A DNA stretch of 64,000 bases from Pseudomonas asplenii (lineage in GTDB: Bacteria > Pseudomonadota > Gammaproteobacteria > Pseudomonadales > Pseudomonadaceae): assembly GCF_900105475.1 (NCBI RefSeq), contig NZ_LT629777.1, positions 3,906,001-3,970,000 on the forward strand, written 5' to 3'. The position numbers and the translations under genes were made by a program. The notes beneath the pieces were generated by a model, which had not been told where the DNA came from, searched no databases, and worked only from the letters and a program-made list of their open reading frames with translations. Below, in pieces: positions 7,784 to 17,245 of this stretch; the stretch's first letter is position 1; every line of letters starts with the position of its first letter.

Positions 7784-8020
7784 TTACTCTGCGCTGCGCA
7801 TCCGCTGTGCGACACCTTGCAGGTAAGTGATCAGGTGTTCAACCTGAGTCGCCGTAGTTGCAATCGGATAATCGCCTAGCACAGCCCTCAAGACGTCATG
7901 GTGATCGACGAAGAACAGGTCGCCATCGATATAGGATGCATACTCGGTAGTAGTTATGTCGCGCATCGTCGGGATGTCGATAGCGTTGGCGCCGTATTCG
8001 ATCGTCACATCAAGTTTCAT
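7784..8020 (-). CDS. Small hypothetical protein
   Basis: 78 residues, acidic. The start reads MKLDVTIEYGANAIDIPTMRD, and the C-terminus is helical. I recognise no family. It is isolated in a gene-poor accessory stretch. Confidence 0.45.
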   Translation of the reverse strand: MKLDVTIEYGANAIDIPTMRDITTTEYASYIDGDLFFVDHHDVLRAVLGDYPIATTATQVEHLITYLQGVAQRMRSAE

Positions 8021-8477
8021 GCTTCACCTTGCCAGCGAATGGGTGGGCCTTATCAATACCGGCAGCAAGCCATCATTTCAAGGTGTAGTTGATCAATGAG
8101 CAGACCCATGCCGACGGCTGTCGCAGGCTGAGCTGGCTGGATGTGACGAGGATGTTTACCCGCCGGATCTGATGAGTCTATTCGTCGAGGCATTGGCGAT
8201 GGGCACCGAGTGAGCCTGGAGTGTGTAAGTCGACGGTGGATCTGGCACTAAAAAAACCGCTCATGCTGTTCTATAAACTGTTTTAGATCAGTAAGTTATG
8301 TTTGCTTTAGTGCCAAATGCCGCGCTCAGGCATTTTTCCCTTTTAGCCAGTATATCGCCCGGATATGCGGCCTGTTTAGCACCGAAATTCCGCTCTAACG
8401 CCCGGATTCTCTGGTGGTGCCAAATAGACCGCTTGGCGGTGCCAAAACCACCGCCTCCTCATTCCGGGACCAAACAC
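8021..8477. other. Gene-less accessory stretch
   Basis: 457 bases with no supported gene. Short open frames only. A tract from 8240 repeats the word tgccaaa/tagtgccaaa several times near 8290-8450 without a clear unit length. Confidence 0.35.
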
Positions 8478-9182
8478 CTAGGAACCCTGACCGTAGGCAC
8501 ATACCATCTGAGCGATAATGGGCTCTTGAAGCTTGGCAAGCACGGTACTCAGTAGGCCCATCCCGATGACAGTAGCGATCAATGCTCTGATCCACCCAAA
8601 ATCATGCAGCACCTTCAGAGCCCAAGCCATCAATCCGGTGAAAGCAAGATAGCCCCAGCCTACGTGCTCGTTTGCGCTGATGTACGTCTGGCTCTTTTTG
8701 ATCGCAGCTGTCACTGCTTGCGAGTAGTCCAGTGTTATGCAAGTTTCAAGCATCCCAGCGAACCGAGCGCCGAGCGCGGGGCCTTCGACAATTTTGAGCA
8801 CTACCAGGTAGGCTGAGAGAAAAAAGAACGTATTGATGGTAACCATCAGACTTTGCTTGGATCTCAGAAATTGTGCAGCCACGGCGAAACAGATGCCATA
8901 GATCAGGATCAGCAGCCAGTTGATGAATGTCATCACGGCTGCGAGTTCGTACGTAGGCTCAACACCTGCCAACCGCAGCGCCGGCAAACTGATGACACCA
9001 AGCCCCACTGCAACAAAGATCCCAAAAAACCAGGCGTTGGGGCAAAAAGCTGATCGTCCCTTCATGGTCTTGAAAAACGACCGGGGGGATTGGATTAGCG
9101 CTGTCGCGTCCAAGGCAGTAGCGCAGACTAGTGGCCAATATTTTCCAATGAGGGCTTCAGTGGTTTTTTCAATAATCGACAC
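8478..9182 (-). CDS. Polytopic membrane protein (Yip1-like fold)
   Basis: 234 residues from a GTG start at 9182 with a GGAG site about 5-6 bases upstream. Five hydrophobic segments are visible (about 50-70, 80-105, 115-135, 175-195, 200-222), preceded by an FFKTMKGR-type amphipathic start. The layout resembles Yip1/DUF1282-type membrane proteins, but the match is only by pattern. It lies alone, transcribed in the same direction as the nuclease-like gene to its right, so the two may be linked. Confidence 0.6.
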   Translation of the reverse strand: MSIIEKTTEALIGKYWPLVCATALDATALIQSPRSFFKTMKGRSAFCPNAWFFGIFVAVGLGVISLPALRLAGVEPTYELAAVMTFINWLLILIYGICFAVAAQFLRSKQSLMVTINTFFFLSAYLVVLKIVEGPALGARFAGMLETCITLDYSQAVTAAIKKSQTYISANEHVGWGYLAFTGLMAWALKVLHDFGWIRALIATVIGMGLLSTVLAKLQEPIIAQMVCAYGQGS

Positions 9183-9367
9183 ATCAACTCCAGAAACTGT
9201 TTGTAGATAGGTGCGGTGGCATGACCGCTCAAGTGGGTGTCGGTGATGGACTCGATAGATGCCCGGGCTATCGTTTGCACCTGCTTGCGGGCATACGAAT
9301 GACTATGGCGATGGTATTGGGTGTCGGCCTCATGCAACTGCCCTTTGAACCGCTTACAGAGCAAAAT

Positions 9368-10927
9368 TCATTCAACCGTCGCAAAATTGCGAGGGATACT
9401 TTCCAGGCATGCTGAAATCTCGGCACAGTAGTCAGGGTTCGCGGCAATGAAAGCACGCAATTTTTTTGGGCTGTCGCAATGTGTTGGGGAGTCATCCGGA
9501 CCGTACAGCATCGCTTCTGAGACATGAAGATTTTGGACGAGCACATATGGAAAGAAGCCATGTTCCTCATGTACTGACTCGTACCTATCTTGATCCACGG
9601 CGCTCCCGATCATATGCCATAGGCCTGGCAGACTTCCGTATGTCCTCTCGATATTGGCGAGCGCATTTTGAGGTCGAGTGATCCCGTCCCACATCCACCC
9701 ACCTTCAACTGTGACGTGAATATCATCATTTTTTATAATTAAACCAAAAGTTGAAAGTTCTGCGTTTGGGTACTCATTCCCTTGGTGCACCGCGTAGTAG
9801 AAATGCCTCATGTCATAGCCTTCAAACTCAACAATCGCGTCCCCTGGGATTTCCGAGACTATCTGTTGGTATGTTGATAGCCAAAATGAGGTATGTCCGA
9901 TGAAGGACGCAAATGCTTCTGATGCATACCTCCAAGCTTTGCCGGTGGATTTGCTGGACGCTTTGCTAAAACGGTACCGATTGGAGCGAGTCGACCTGGC
10001 ATCTACGTCTTTGGCTGTTAAGCAACGCATGATCTCATCAAGATTATTCACAAGATCATTGCGAGGCCAGTCTCCCAGTTTCACGAGTTGAGCATAGTGA
10101 TGATGAGCTTTCTGATTCTCGACTTTCTCAGGGGTTGCCCGTGTGTCTGAGTAAAAAACGAATTCGGATTTATCGCTCTGATCTTCCAGCCAGTCACAAA
10201 GGTCGGTCTCAATTTCCCATCCTGAATACAGGTAGATTTCTTCTTGGAAATCGGGATTAAATGTCAGCGTTTTGACATCCTCAATGACCCTGTCGGGCAC
10301 TCTCCAGACGCATAACAGGGACATGCGTTCGCGTTTGCCAATCGGTTCCATGACGATCACGGCAGCACGTACATGCTGGGAGTTGCTTAAGGCCCGCTGA
10401 AGGTCGACGTTGAAGTCTTGTTGGTTTTCTGCAGAGGCGAAATAATAGAAACGCATGTCTGGCGACAGACGGGATTGAAGGCTCACTTTGGGGAGGGCTC
10501 GTTCCTCGGCAACAACAGCCTGGTTCTCCAACTTTATCTCAAAACCTTTAACCTGCACTGGACAGTAATCAGCGAAGAACGATAGAGGAATATCCAGTTC
10601 TCGCCAGTGAGTTGACAGCACGAAGCAGCGGATTCTATGGCTATCCACTTTCTGATCTTCCATGAACAATGCGATGTATTTGCTCAACTCGTGGAGAGCT
10701 TGTCGTGCGACCTGTTCGCTCCGCTTGACCTCAATGATCACAAAATTGCCAAATCGGTCTCTGGCAAGTATGTCGAAGGCGCCGCTTGAGCCTGCTGGGT
10801 TCTCGACGACAAAATTTGTTGTGATCAGCGTAAGCTGCGGCTCAACTATAGTCAGGCGCTCTGCTAAGTAATCACGCAGTTCGTCCTCATTCTCGAAAAG
10901 CCCCAAAACAGGTCTAGCTCCCGGCAT
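9368..10927 (-). CDS. NucS/DUF91-type PD-(D/E)XK nuclease-domain protein
   Basis: 519 residues. The N-terminal 120 residues carry a NucS-like endonuclease core: D52 in GAFDILARD, E66-x-K68 in IIEVKRS, then a QALHELSKY helix. These are the PD-(D/E)XK metal-binding and catalytic residues. The remaining 400 residues have no family I recognise and may be a target-sensing region. Single-gene proteins of this kind are found in accessory and defence-rich regions. The neighbours (RES protein, prophage) fit such a setting. Whether it cuts phage DNA is inference. Confidence 0.75.
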   Translation of the reverse strand: MPGARPVLGLFENEDELRDYLAERLTIVEPQLTLITTNFVVENPAGSSGAFDILARDRFGNFVIIEVKRSEQVARQALHELSKYIALFMEDQKVDSHRIRCFVLSTHWRELDIPLSFFADYCPVQVKGFEIKLENQAVVAEERALPKVSLQSRLSPDMRFYYFASAENQQDFNVDLQRALSNSQHVRAAVIVMEPIGKRERMSLLCVWRVPDRVIEDVKTLTFNPDFQEEIYLYSGWEIETDLCDWLEDQSDKSEFVFYSDTRATPEKVENQKAHHHYAQLVKLGDWPRNDLVNNLDEIMRCLTAKDVDARSTRSNRYRFSKASSKSTGKAWRYASEAFASFIGHTSFWLSTYQQIVSEIPGDAIVEFEGYDMRHFYYAVHQGNEYPNAELSTFGLIIKNDDIHVTVEGGWMWDGITRPQNALANIERTYGSLPGLWHMIGSAVDQDRYESVHEEHGFFPYVLVQNLHVSEAMLYGPDDSPTHCDSPKKLRAFIAANPDYCAEISACLESIPRNFATVE

Positions 10928-11542
10928 AGCGAATTTCCTTAACAGCGTGTAGAGGCAGGTCTGAATTTTGCCGAATCCAAGTGAGCCCTGTGTTGCGTTT
11001 TCGCATATCTCCTGCCGAGCACAAACCTATGGTCATGCCACTGGTACAACGGAGTACGAGTAAGGATATGACACCGCCATATGATGTTCCTAGTGATCTC
11101 GACAGTTACCCTAGGCAACCGGGAAGCTTCGGGTTTACATCAGGGCGCCGGGAGAAGTGCAGAAGGAGCAGAAAACAGAGCTGAAGGCTCTAGAGAGCGC
11201 GCACCGCTGAATTGGGTGAGGAGCTTGAGTTCATTGAGCGTTGCCTTGAAATCCTAGTTCTGCGCGAACAAGCACTGCAGCAAACCCTCTAGGTGGCTAC
11301 CGAACCACTAGTTGCCAATCCTAGATCCACACCCTAAACGGTAGCCAGCTAGGCCATGGTACGAGTGTACTAGCGCTGGGCGGGGCTGCTGTCGAGTCAA
11401 TCATTGGCGGGAGAGTAGCGTGTCAGCACTGGATGATTTCGGAAAATGACTGCGACATGAGCGCCGATACTAGGTCAGTATCGAACAGTTACGTTCCTCG
11501 CGGCATGATAAATCTTTTTTGAACACATTGAAGGCGTACAGC
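10928..11542. other. Gene-less accessory stretch
   Basis: About 615 bases without a supported gene. A short in-frame stretch near 11208-11292 encodes a helical peptide (LGEELEFIERCLEIL...) ending at a TAG at about 11290, but it has no start. It may be the end of a decayed gene. The promoters of the flanking divergent genes must lie here. Confidence 0.4.
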
Positions 11543-12745
11543 ATGGGACAGGCCAAAAAGCAGATGATTGAGCAGATGGAGCAAGGATACTCGTATGTTG
11601 ACGACTGCTTCGTGTGCGGCAAGTGCATCAAAGATGAGGGGCTTCAAAAATTCATCCGTCTACGTCGCAAGCCAGGCAGCTGTTCGTTCTGTCACAGGGC
11701 TGTGAGTGTCTGCTCAATGAACGATGTGATTTCCCATACTTTGCAAAGTCTGCATTTGGAATGGGGGGAACCATCCAACGAAGGCTTGCCTTACGAGACG
11801 CGTGAAGGCGGGTGGCAGGGCCAGGTATACGACCTCGGTGAACTCTTGGACATCGTCGGCCCAGACTGTCCAGAGTCGATATTGAGTTTTATCGCCGGGT
11901 CGATAGATGACTATGGCTGGTGCCGGCGGCAACCATACTCTATGACAGCCGACCAGACTCTCTCTTATGGCTGGAAAGGCTTTTGCCAGTTCATAATCCA
12001 CACCGCGCGCTTCGTGTTCTATAAGGTTAAGAACCCTAGGTACGATGAGTTCCAGCACGACGAAATGAACCCGGTCGACATCCTAGAGGCGCTGGGAAGC
12101 ATCGTAAAAAAACTGGGGCTTATAGACACACTGCCTGTGGGGCAGAAAATTCATCGGGTCAGGATCACCGACCAGTCCAATACCTTAGCTACTGCAGCCG
12201 AGCTGGGAGCTCCGCCCCATGAGTTTGCTACGATGCCCAACCGAATGAGTCCGGTCGGTATTCCGATGTTCTACGGTGCGTTCGACCTAGATACGGCAGT
12301 CCGAGAGACTTATGAATCGGGCTCTGGTGCCGGTAAAAAGGCTGTCTGTGGCGAATTCTCCACAGTCCGTAGTCTCAACGTAATCGACCTGACCAGATCA
12401 TTCATCGTACCTAGCCTATTTGACCCTAAAAAGCAGCGCGACCGCCCTTACTATAGATTTATGCGCGACTTCATCAAGGACTTCATGAAGCCTATCGAGC
12501 GAAGCGACAGGGCCCATGCGGACTACGTACCGACGCAGGTCGTCACTGAGTATTTCCGTCATATTTATCAAACCCCTAACGGGAAAAGTATTGATGGAAT
12601 GATCTATCCGAGCTCAAAAACGGGAAGGAAGGCAATCGTGATATTCACGGATGCCAAAGGGGCCATCGACCTAGGGACTCCAGTGAGCCCGGCGACGCTT
12701 TTGCAGTTGGATAAGACTGTAGATATCGATTTGACCCACTATTGA
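11543..12745 (+). CDS. Zinc-ribbon HEPN/RES-N plus RES-domain protein
   Basis: 400 residues. The N-terminus has a zinc-binding cluster (CFVCGKC ... CSFCHRAVSVC, about 20-58). A helical domain (about 60-190) is of the type called HEPN/RES N-terminal. The C-terminal RES domain (about 205-385) has the conserved arginine in HRVRITD, MSPVGIPMFYGA and the FDLDTAVRET segment with the conserved Glu. RES domains of known members degrade NAD+. Known RES toxins pair with Xre antitoxins, and no such partner is present here. The fused N-terminus may control activity instead. The ATG at 11543 follows a GAAGG site. A TTG at 11519 is less likely. Confidence 0.75.
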   Translation: MGQAKKQMIEQMEQGYSYVDDCFVCGKCIKDEGLQKFIRLRRKPGSCSFCHRAVSVCSMNDVISHTLQSLHLEWGEPSNEGLPYETREGGWQGQVYDLGELLDIVGPDCPESILSFIAGSIDDYGWCRRQPYSMTADQTLSYGWKGFCQFIIHTARFVFYKVKNPRYDEFQHDEMNPVDILEALGSIVKKLGLIDTLPVGQKIHRVRITDQSNTLATAAELGAPPHEFATMPNRMSPVGIPMFYGAFDLDTAVRETYESGSGAGKKAVCGEFSTVRSLNVIDLTRSFIVPSLFDPKKQRDRPYYRFMRDFIKDFMKPIERSDRAHADYVPTQVVTEYFRHIYQTPNGKSIDGMIYPSSKTGRKAIVIFTDAKGAIDLGTPVSPATLLQLDKTVDIDLTHY

Positions 12746-13313
12746 CCCTTCGGAGAATCGGCTTGGGGGAGGGGGCGTCATTGCTGTGGGTATTCGGATT
12801 GCGCTCGGGACGTGTCCTATATCGGCTGCTGGCTCTTTGGGGGTAACGGATTTAATGAGCGGATGGCGTTTCGGCCCTTGGGGATTTTGGTCGCTTGCTA
12901 GGACTGTCAGGGATAAGATGCAGCTAGTTGCATCTTTTGAATTTTGTTTTCATAATATGCTGGAAGCCCCGTAGTTACTGGGTTATGGTGCCTCACAGCG
13001 AGACAAGAGATAGGCTAGCTCGAAGGCTCATGGGGCTCCTCCTTATAGAAGAGTTCTAATCTCTGCGCATCCGCCATATTGCACACCGTCAAGGCCCCGA
13101 ATTTTCGGGGCTTTTTCGTTTCTGGGTGGTTTACAGCGCTATCCAAGACTTTTCGTACGATACGTGCTCGTTTATCCGCTATCTCTGACGGCGCATTAGG
13201 CGTTAGGGTCAAGGAATCGCTCGATTTCAGCGATACAGGATTGGCGTCCTGGCTAGTTGGAATACGCAAAGCCGCCACTGCGGCTTCAAACACGACTAGT
13301 CGGACGTATCCAC
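12746..13313. other. Gene-less accessory stretch
   Basis: About 570 bases with no supported gene. It contains an 8-bp hairpin (aagatgca/tgcatctt, 12915-12936) followed by a T-rich tract, which could terminate the RES gene transcript, and a strong terminator at 13091-13117 whose cognate gene seems to be lost. Confidence 0.4.
13091..13117 (+). terminator. Rho-independent terminator
   Basis: Stem gccccga/tcggggc (13094-13100/13105-13111), tight loop, then five T. Confidence 0.75.
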
Positions 13314-13784
13314 ATGAACAAACACTTCGAATCTACCCGCTTCACCCGTCACAACCGTTTTATTCACGGCCTGATACTGGAATCACAAGCCTGGTTCAGC
13401 GTGATCGACCTTGGGCGCCTGATGGGGCGTTCGCTGGACGAACGCCTCACCCGCAAACTCGACAGCGATCAGCGGCGGATGCTCTGGCTGAACTATCACG
13501 GGGTCATCCAGGAAACCCTGATGGTCAGCGAGTCGGGCGTCTACGCCTTGATGGTTCATCATCACATCCCGGAAAACCAAAACCTGCGCAGGTGGCTGAC
13601 TCATGAAGTCATTCCCGCATTGAGAAATGTCCAGGCAGGCATCGCCGAGCAGGGCCCCAGCCTCAGCTCGCTGCACTGGGCAGGTCATGCTGTCAGTCTG
13701 TTGCACTGGCAGAACGAGGCGTGGATCAGGTGGCGAGACATGCCGGGGCTGATGCAGTCGGTTGAGCGTGTCTCTGCCCCATGA
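13314..13784 (+). CDS. BRO-N domain protein (phage antirepressor-like)
   Basis: 156 residues. The first 110 form a BRO N-terminal domain (WFSVIDLGRLMGRSLDERLTRKL, then GVIQETLMVSESGVYALMVHHHIPENQNLRRWL), a DNA-binding fold found in phage antirepressors. The C-terminal antirepressor half is absent and is replaced by a short helical tail. Such short BRO-N proteins occur as isolated genes in many pseudomonads. Target and role are unknown. Confidence 0.75.
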   Translation: MNKHFESTRFTRHNRFIHGLILESQAWFSVIDLGRLMGRSLDERLTRKLDSDQRRMLWLNYHGVIQETLMVSESGVYALMVHHHIPENQNLRRWLTHEVIPALRNVQAGIAEQGPSLSSLHWAGHAVSLLHWQNEAWIRWRDMPGLMQSVERVSAP

Positions 13785-14031
13785 ACGAACGGATGACTGA
13801 AATCACCTCATCCCAATCGTTTGCCTGATCGCCTCGACAAAAGCGCGGCCCAATGGGCTGCGCTCTCGCCTGTCAGCGCCAGCAGGGGGGGCGGTGGCTT
13901 CGCCATGGCCGATAGGTCAAGCCGCGCTTGGCCCAGGGCCTACGGCAACCCGTGCGAGGATCCAGATGATCCGTTTGTCGGTGAGCGCCGGGCGCACGTC
14001 AGCGCATGACGGCGACGATCTCGTTCAAGCT
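13785..14031 (-). pseudogene. Degenerate duplicate of the 3' end of the LysR gene at 15039
   Basis: This stretch aligns along its length with 15018-15328, which encodes the last ~100 residues of the LysR regulator. Shared blocks include the region around the stop, cgcttggcc, gcgccgggcg and gatctcgttcaagc. The copy has several deletions and frame breaks, so it cannot be translated. It abuts the stop codon of the EAL gene. Confidence 0.8.
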
Positions 14032-14832
14032 TCAGATACGAGATAGCTGGATCAGCTCCATAGGCATTGATTGCAACTGCCCAATCACAGGTCTCGCAAA
14101 CAGATAACCCTGCATCAGATCAACGTCCAGGTCCAAAAGGGCGTCTCGCTCCTCAAGGGTTTCGATGCCTTCGGCAATCACTGTAATGCCCAGCCGTTTT
14201 GAAACCAGGACGATGCCTTCGACTATAGCGCGGCGTACCGGGTCTTTGTCGATGTCCCGCGTCAGGGCCATATCGATCTTCAACACCTGAGGCTGAAACA
14301 TCGCCAGGAAGTTGAGGCCGGAATAGCCTGATCCGAAGTCGTCGATCGCGGTGGTGAACCCCTGGCGCTCGTATTCCTGAAAAATGGATTTAAGGTGATC
14401 CGGATCATCCACGCGCTCGCCCTCGGTAACCTCGAACATCAGGCGTTCGACGGGAAACTCGAAGAGCCGCGCAGCTTCCAAAGTGGCTCGGATGCACGTT
14501 TCAGCCCTGTACACCGCATTCGGCAAAAAGTTGATGCTCAGCTTGCAGTCAGGAATGGCGGGGAGGCCGAGCTGTGCCGCGAGTTCGATCGCTCTGACCC
14601 GACAGGCCTGGTCAAAGCGGTATCGGTTGGTATCGTTCACCAGTCCCAGAATGCTTGCAGCGGACTCACCGCCAAGTCCACGCACCAACGCCTCATAGGC
14701 GTAAGGGGCTCCTGTTCGGACATTGAAGATAGGTTGGAAGGCCATCGTAAATTCGAAGCCGAGACCTTCAAGGTTTCGGCACTCGGCGCATCCGAGAGAT
14801 TTGAAGTTCGCCGTCGGTAGTGCTGGCGTCAT
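14032..14832 (-). CDS. EAL-domain cyclic di-GMP phosphodiesterase
   Basis: 266 residues, almost entirely one EAL domain (about 25-260). All catalytic motifs are visible: E47-A-L in YEALVRG, NFLPNAV, FEVTE, DDFGSGYSGLNFL, LKIDMAL, AEGIE and QGYLFARP. It should hydrolyse c-di-GMP to pGpG in the cytoplasm. There is no sensor domain apart from a short Cys-containing N-terminus (GCAEC). The gene lies between the LysR gene and a decayed copy of that gene's 3' end, suggesting insertion by recombination. Confidence 0.9.
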   Translation of the reverse strand: MTPALPTANFKSLGCAECRNLEGLGFEFTMAFQPIFNVRTGAPYAYEALVRGLGGESAASILGLVNDTNRYRFDQACRVRAIELAAQLGLPAIPDCKLSINFLPNAVYRAETCIRATLEAARLFEFPVERLMFEVTEGERVDDPDHLKSIFQEYERQGFTTAIDDFGSGYSGLNFLAMFQPQVLKIDMALTRDIDKDPVRRAIVEGIVLVSKRLGITVIAEGIETLEERDALLDLDVDLMQGYLFARPVIGQLQSMPMELIQLSRI

Positions 14833-15038
14833 TGCTAGTCCCTTGAGAATTCGTCATTCGGTAGAAGCATCAATCGGTATGTTGTACCTCGATATTGGCA
14901 CGGCGCGCAAAAACTGTTCAGTCGGTGCTCATGTTTGGCGCTTGAATGGGGCACAGGGTTACGGTCAACTTCACGTGATACCTGCGCCTGCTTCTCGGCC
15001 GCACTGGCGATGAGCAGTGAGCGAACGGATAACTGCAA

Positions 15039-15944
15039 TCACCTCACCCCAATCGTCTGCCTGATCACTTCGACAAACGCGCTGACCAATGGGCTGCGTT
15101 CTCGTTTGCGGGTCAGCACCAGCAGGGGCGCGGTGGCCTCTGGCTCCGCCAGGGGCCGATAGGTCACGCCGCGCTTGGCCAGGGTCTGGGTGCACTGGGG
15201 CACCACGGCGACGCCACGGCCGGCGGCGACCAGGGCGATGATCGAGGTGATCTGCTTGCCGGTGGGCGCCGGGCGGCACGTCAGCGCATGGCGGCGATAG
15301 AGCGTTGCCACGATCTCGTTCAAGCCTGAGCCGTAGTCGGCGGGGAAGGCGATCAAGGGATAGGCACTGAGTTCGGCCAGCGTCACCTGTTCCTGCCGGG
15401 CGAGGGGGCTGTCGCTGGCGATGGCCGCCACCAGCGGTTCGTTGTCCAGGCATATGGCCTGGACGTCGATGTCATCACCCGGTGGTTGCATGCGGCTCAA
15501 GCCGATATCCAGGCGGCCTTCGATAATGTGCGCCCATTGGGTGCTGGAGGCACCTTCTTCCACGCTCAACTGGACGTCCGGAAAAGCCGTGCAGAACGCC
15601 TGGATGGTCTGGCTGAAAATGTCCGAGAGGGCAATGGAGCTGGCATAACCGACCGCCAGATGGCCAGCAGACCCTGCCGCCAGCTTGCCGGTAATGGCGG
15701 TGGTCAGATCGACCTGTTCCATGACAGCACGGGCGTAGGGCAGGAAGTGGCGGCCTTCGGAGGTCAGGGTGACGTTGCGGGTGCTGCGATCGAACAGGCG
15801 AAAACCCAGCTCCGTTTCCAATGCCGAGATCTGTCGGGTCAGCGGTGGTTGGGCAATGTGCAGGCGCGATGCCGCGCGGCCGAAGTGCAACTCGTCACTG
15901 ACAGTCAGGAAGTAACGCAGGCGGCGCAGATCGATCATGTGCAT
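15039..15944 (-). CDS. LysR-family regulator, probable regulator of the phosphonate cluster
   Basis: 301 residues. N-terminal winged HTH (RRLRYFLTVSDELHFGRAASRLHIAQPPLTRQI, about 5-60), then a periplasmic-binding-like effector domain (90-300). It is of the CatR/BenM-like subgroup by the LHFGRAA and QPPLTRQI motifs. It is divergent from the first MFS gene across 86 bp, the usual layout for a LysR protein that controls the adjacent operon and itself. An inducer linked to the cluster product or precursor is a reasonable guess. Confidence 0.88.
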   Translation of the reverse strand: MHMIDLRRLRYFLTVSDELHFGRAASRLHIAQPPLTRQISALETELGFRLFDRSTRNVTLTSEGRHFLPYARAVMEQVDLTTAITGKLAAGSAGHLAVGYASSIALSDIFSQTIQAFCTAFPDVQLSVEEGASSTQWAHIIEGRLDIGLSRMQPPGDDIDVQAICLDNEPLVAAIASDSPLARQEQVTLAELSAYPLIAFPADYGSGLNEIVATLYRRHALTCRPAPTGKQITSIIALVAAGRGVAVVPQCTQTLAKRGVTYRPLAEPEATAPLLVLTRKRERSPLVSAFVEVIRQTIGVR

Positions 15945-16030
15945 CCTTGGGTATCAATCGGTCGGAAATAGGTATTGGAACCATTCGTCGCCTATCTTAT
16001 AAATTGTTTAAAAGTATTACGAATTTTCTT
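15945..16030. promoter_or_regulatory. Divergent LysR/MFS promoter region
   Basis: 86 bp between divergent starts, AT-rich toward the MFS gene. It should contain the LysR box and both promoters. Several T-N11-A candidates exist and I cannot choose between them. Confidence 0.5.
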
Positions 16031-17245
16031 ATGAGCCCTCGAATCGCCTTGTTTCTGGCTGGGTGCGCCGCTTTCCTCAACCTGTATGCCACCCAGGGGC
16101 TGCTCAACGAGTTGGCCGGGGCCTTTCAGGTTTCTGCCAGGCAGGCTGGCTGGAGTATCACCGTTACGACCCTGGCTGTGGCCATTACCGCGCCCTTTGT
16201 GGGTCGGTTGACTGCTGGTGCGGCGCAACACCGGGTGATTGCGCTGGCCGCGATGTTGTTGGCACTGCCCGCGGTACTGGCGGCCTGGGCCAGCGGATTC
16301 AGTGAGTTCCTGTTCTGGCGAAGTGTGCAGGGCATGCTCATCCCTGTCGTGTTTGCCACCAGCGTGGCTTACATCGGTGTGCGCTGGAGCGGTGGCGCCG
16401 TGTCCGAGGTCACCAGCGTGTATGTCGCCGGGACGATCCTGGGTGGTTTCTGCGGCCGTTTCCTGACCGGCCTGGTGACCGAATATGCCGACTGGCGCCT
16501 GGCGCTGACCCTGCTGGGCGCGTTGAGTCTGGTCATGGGTGCGCTGATCCTGTGGCTATTGCCGCGTAACCCTGTGCTGCCCACGCCGGTTTCGGTCGAT
16601 CGTGCGGTCACGGCGGGCGAGTTGTGGCGCAGGCCGTTGTTGGCGGCCTATGCCGTCGGCTTTTGTGTGCTGTTTTCGCAGGTGGCGACCTTTACCTATG
16701 CCGGCTTGCACTTGAGCCAGGCGCCGTTTTCCCTGGGCTCGGGCGCGCTGGGGACGATTTACGCGGTGTTCCTGCTGGCGCTGGTGGTGATCCCCATCGC
16801 CGGGCGTTTGAGCAAGGCGCGGCCGCAGGGGGAGCTGGTGAAAATCGCGGCCTGGCTGGGCGTTACCGGTTCGCTGCTGACCTTGTCACCGGCCTTGTGG
16901 CTGATCGTGCTGGGCCTGGCGCTCAGTTCCACCGGGGTATTCCTGGCCCAGGCCGCAGCCAATGCCTTCACCACCAGCCATGCGCGCTACAACAAGGCCG
17001 GCGCGGTGGGGCTTTACCTGACCAGTTATTACCTGGGCGGCAGTTTTGGTGCCTGGGTGCCAGGCGCCCTGTGGGAGCAGTGGGGGTGGCCGGGCTGCGT
17101 TGCGCTGATCGTTGTCTTCCAGCTGTTGTCGCTGTTCGTTGCCTGGACTTGCTGGAAACCTGCCCTGTTGCCCGCGCTGCCCACTGTAGCAAGCACGCCC
17201 CTGAATACGCTTGATTCACCATCCAACAAGGAAAAAGTGAGATGA
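16031..17245 (+). CDS. MFS transporter 1 of the phosphonate cluster
   Basis: 404 residues, 12 predicted membrane helices. The FLNLYATQGLL segment in helix 1 and the GRL loop between helices 2 and 3 match the MFS drug-efflux branch (YnfM-like). ATG at 16031 (MSPRIALFL) is preferred, because residues upstream of it in frame lie in the promoter region. The stop overlaps the next gene (ATGA), so it is the first gene of the operon. Likely role: export of the product or an intermediate, possibly self-protection. Confidence 0.85.
   Translation: MSPRIALFLAGCAAFLNLYATQGLLNELAGAFQVSARQAGWSITVTTLAVAITAPFVGRLTAGAAQHRVIALAAMLLALPAVLAAWASGFSEFLFWRSVQGMLIPVVFATSVAYIGVRWSGGAVSEVTSVYVAGTILGGFCGRFLTGLVTEYADWRLALTLLGALSLVMGALILWLLPRNPVLPTPVSVDRAVTAGELWRRPLLAAYAVGFCVLFSQVATFTYAGLHLSQAPFSLGSGALGTIYAVFLLALVVIPIAGRLSKARPQGELVKIAAWLGVTGSLLTLSPALWLIVLGLALSSTGVFLAQAAANAFTTSHARYNKAGAVGLYLTSYYLGGSFGAWVPGALWEQWGWPGCVALIVVFQLLSLFVAWTCWKPALLPALPTVASTPLNTLDSPSNKEKVR

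Noticed and set aside
9128..9364. 78-codon frame overlapping the start of the membrane protein gene
   Set aside because: Begins with TTG, overlaps the better-supported gene by 54 bases and has no recognisable similarity. It could be a remnant.
13015..13293. 92-codon minus-strand frame before the BRO-N gene
   Set aside because: It contains the terminator at 13091-13117 and has no RBS or similarity.
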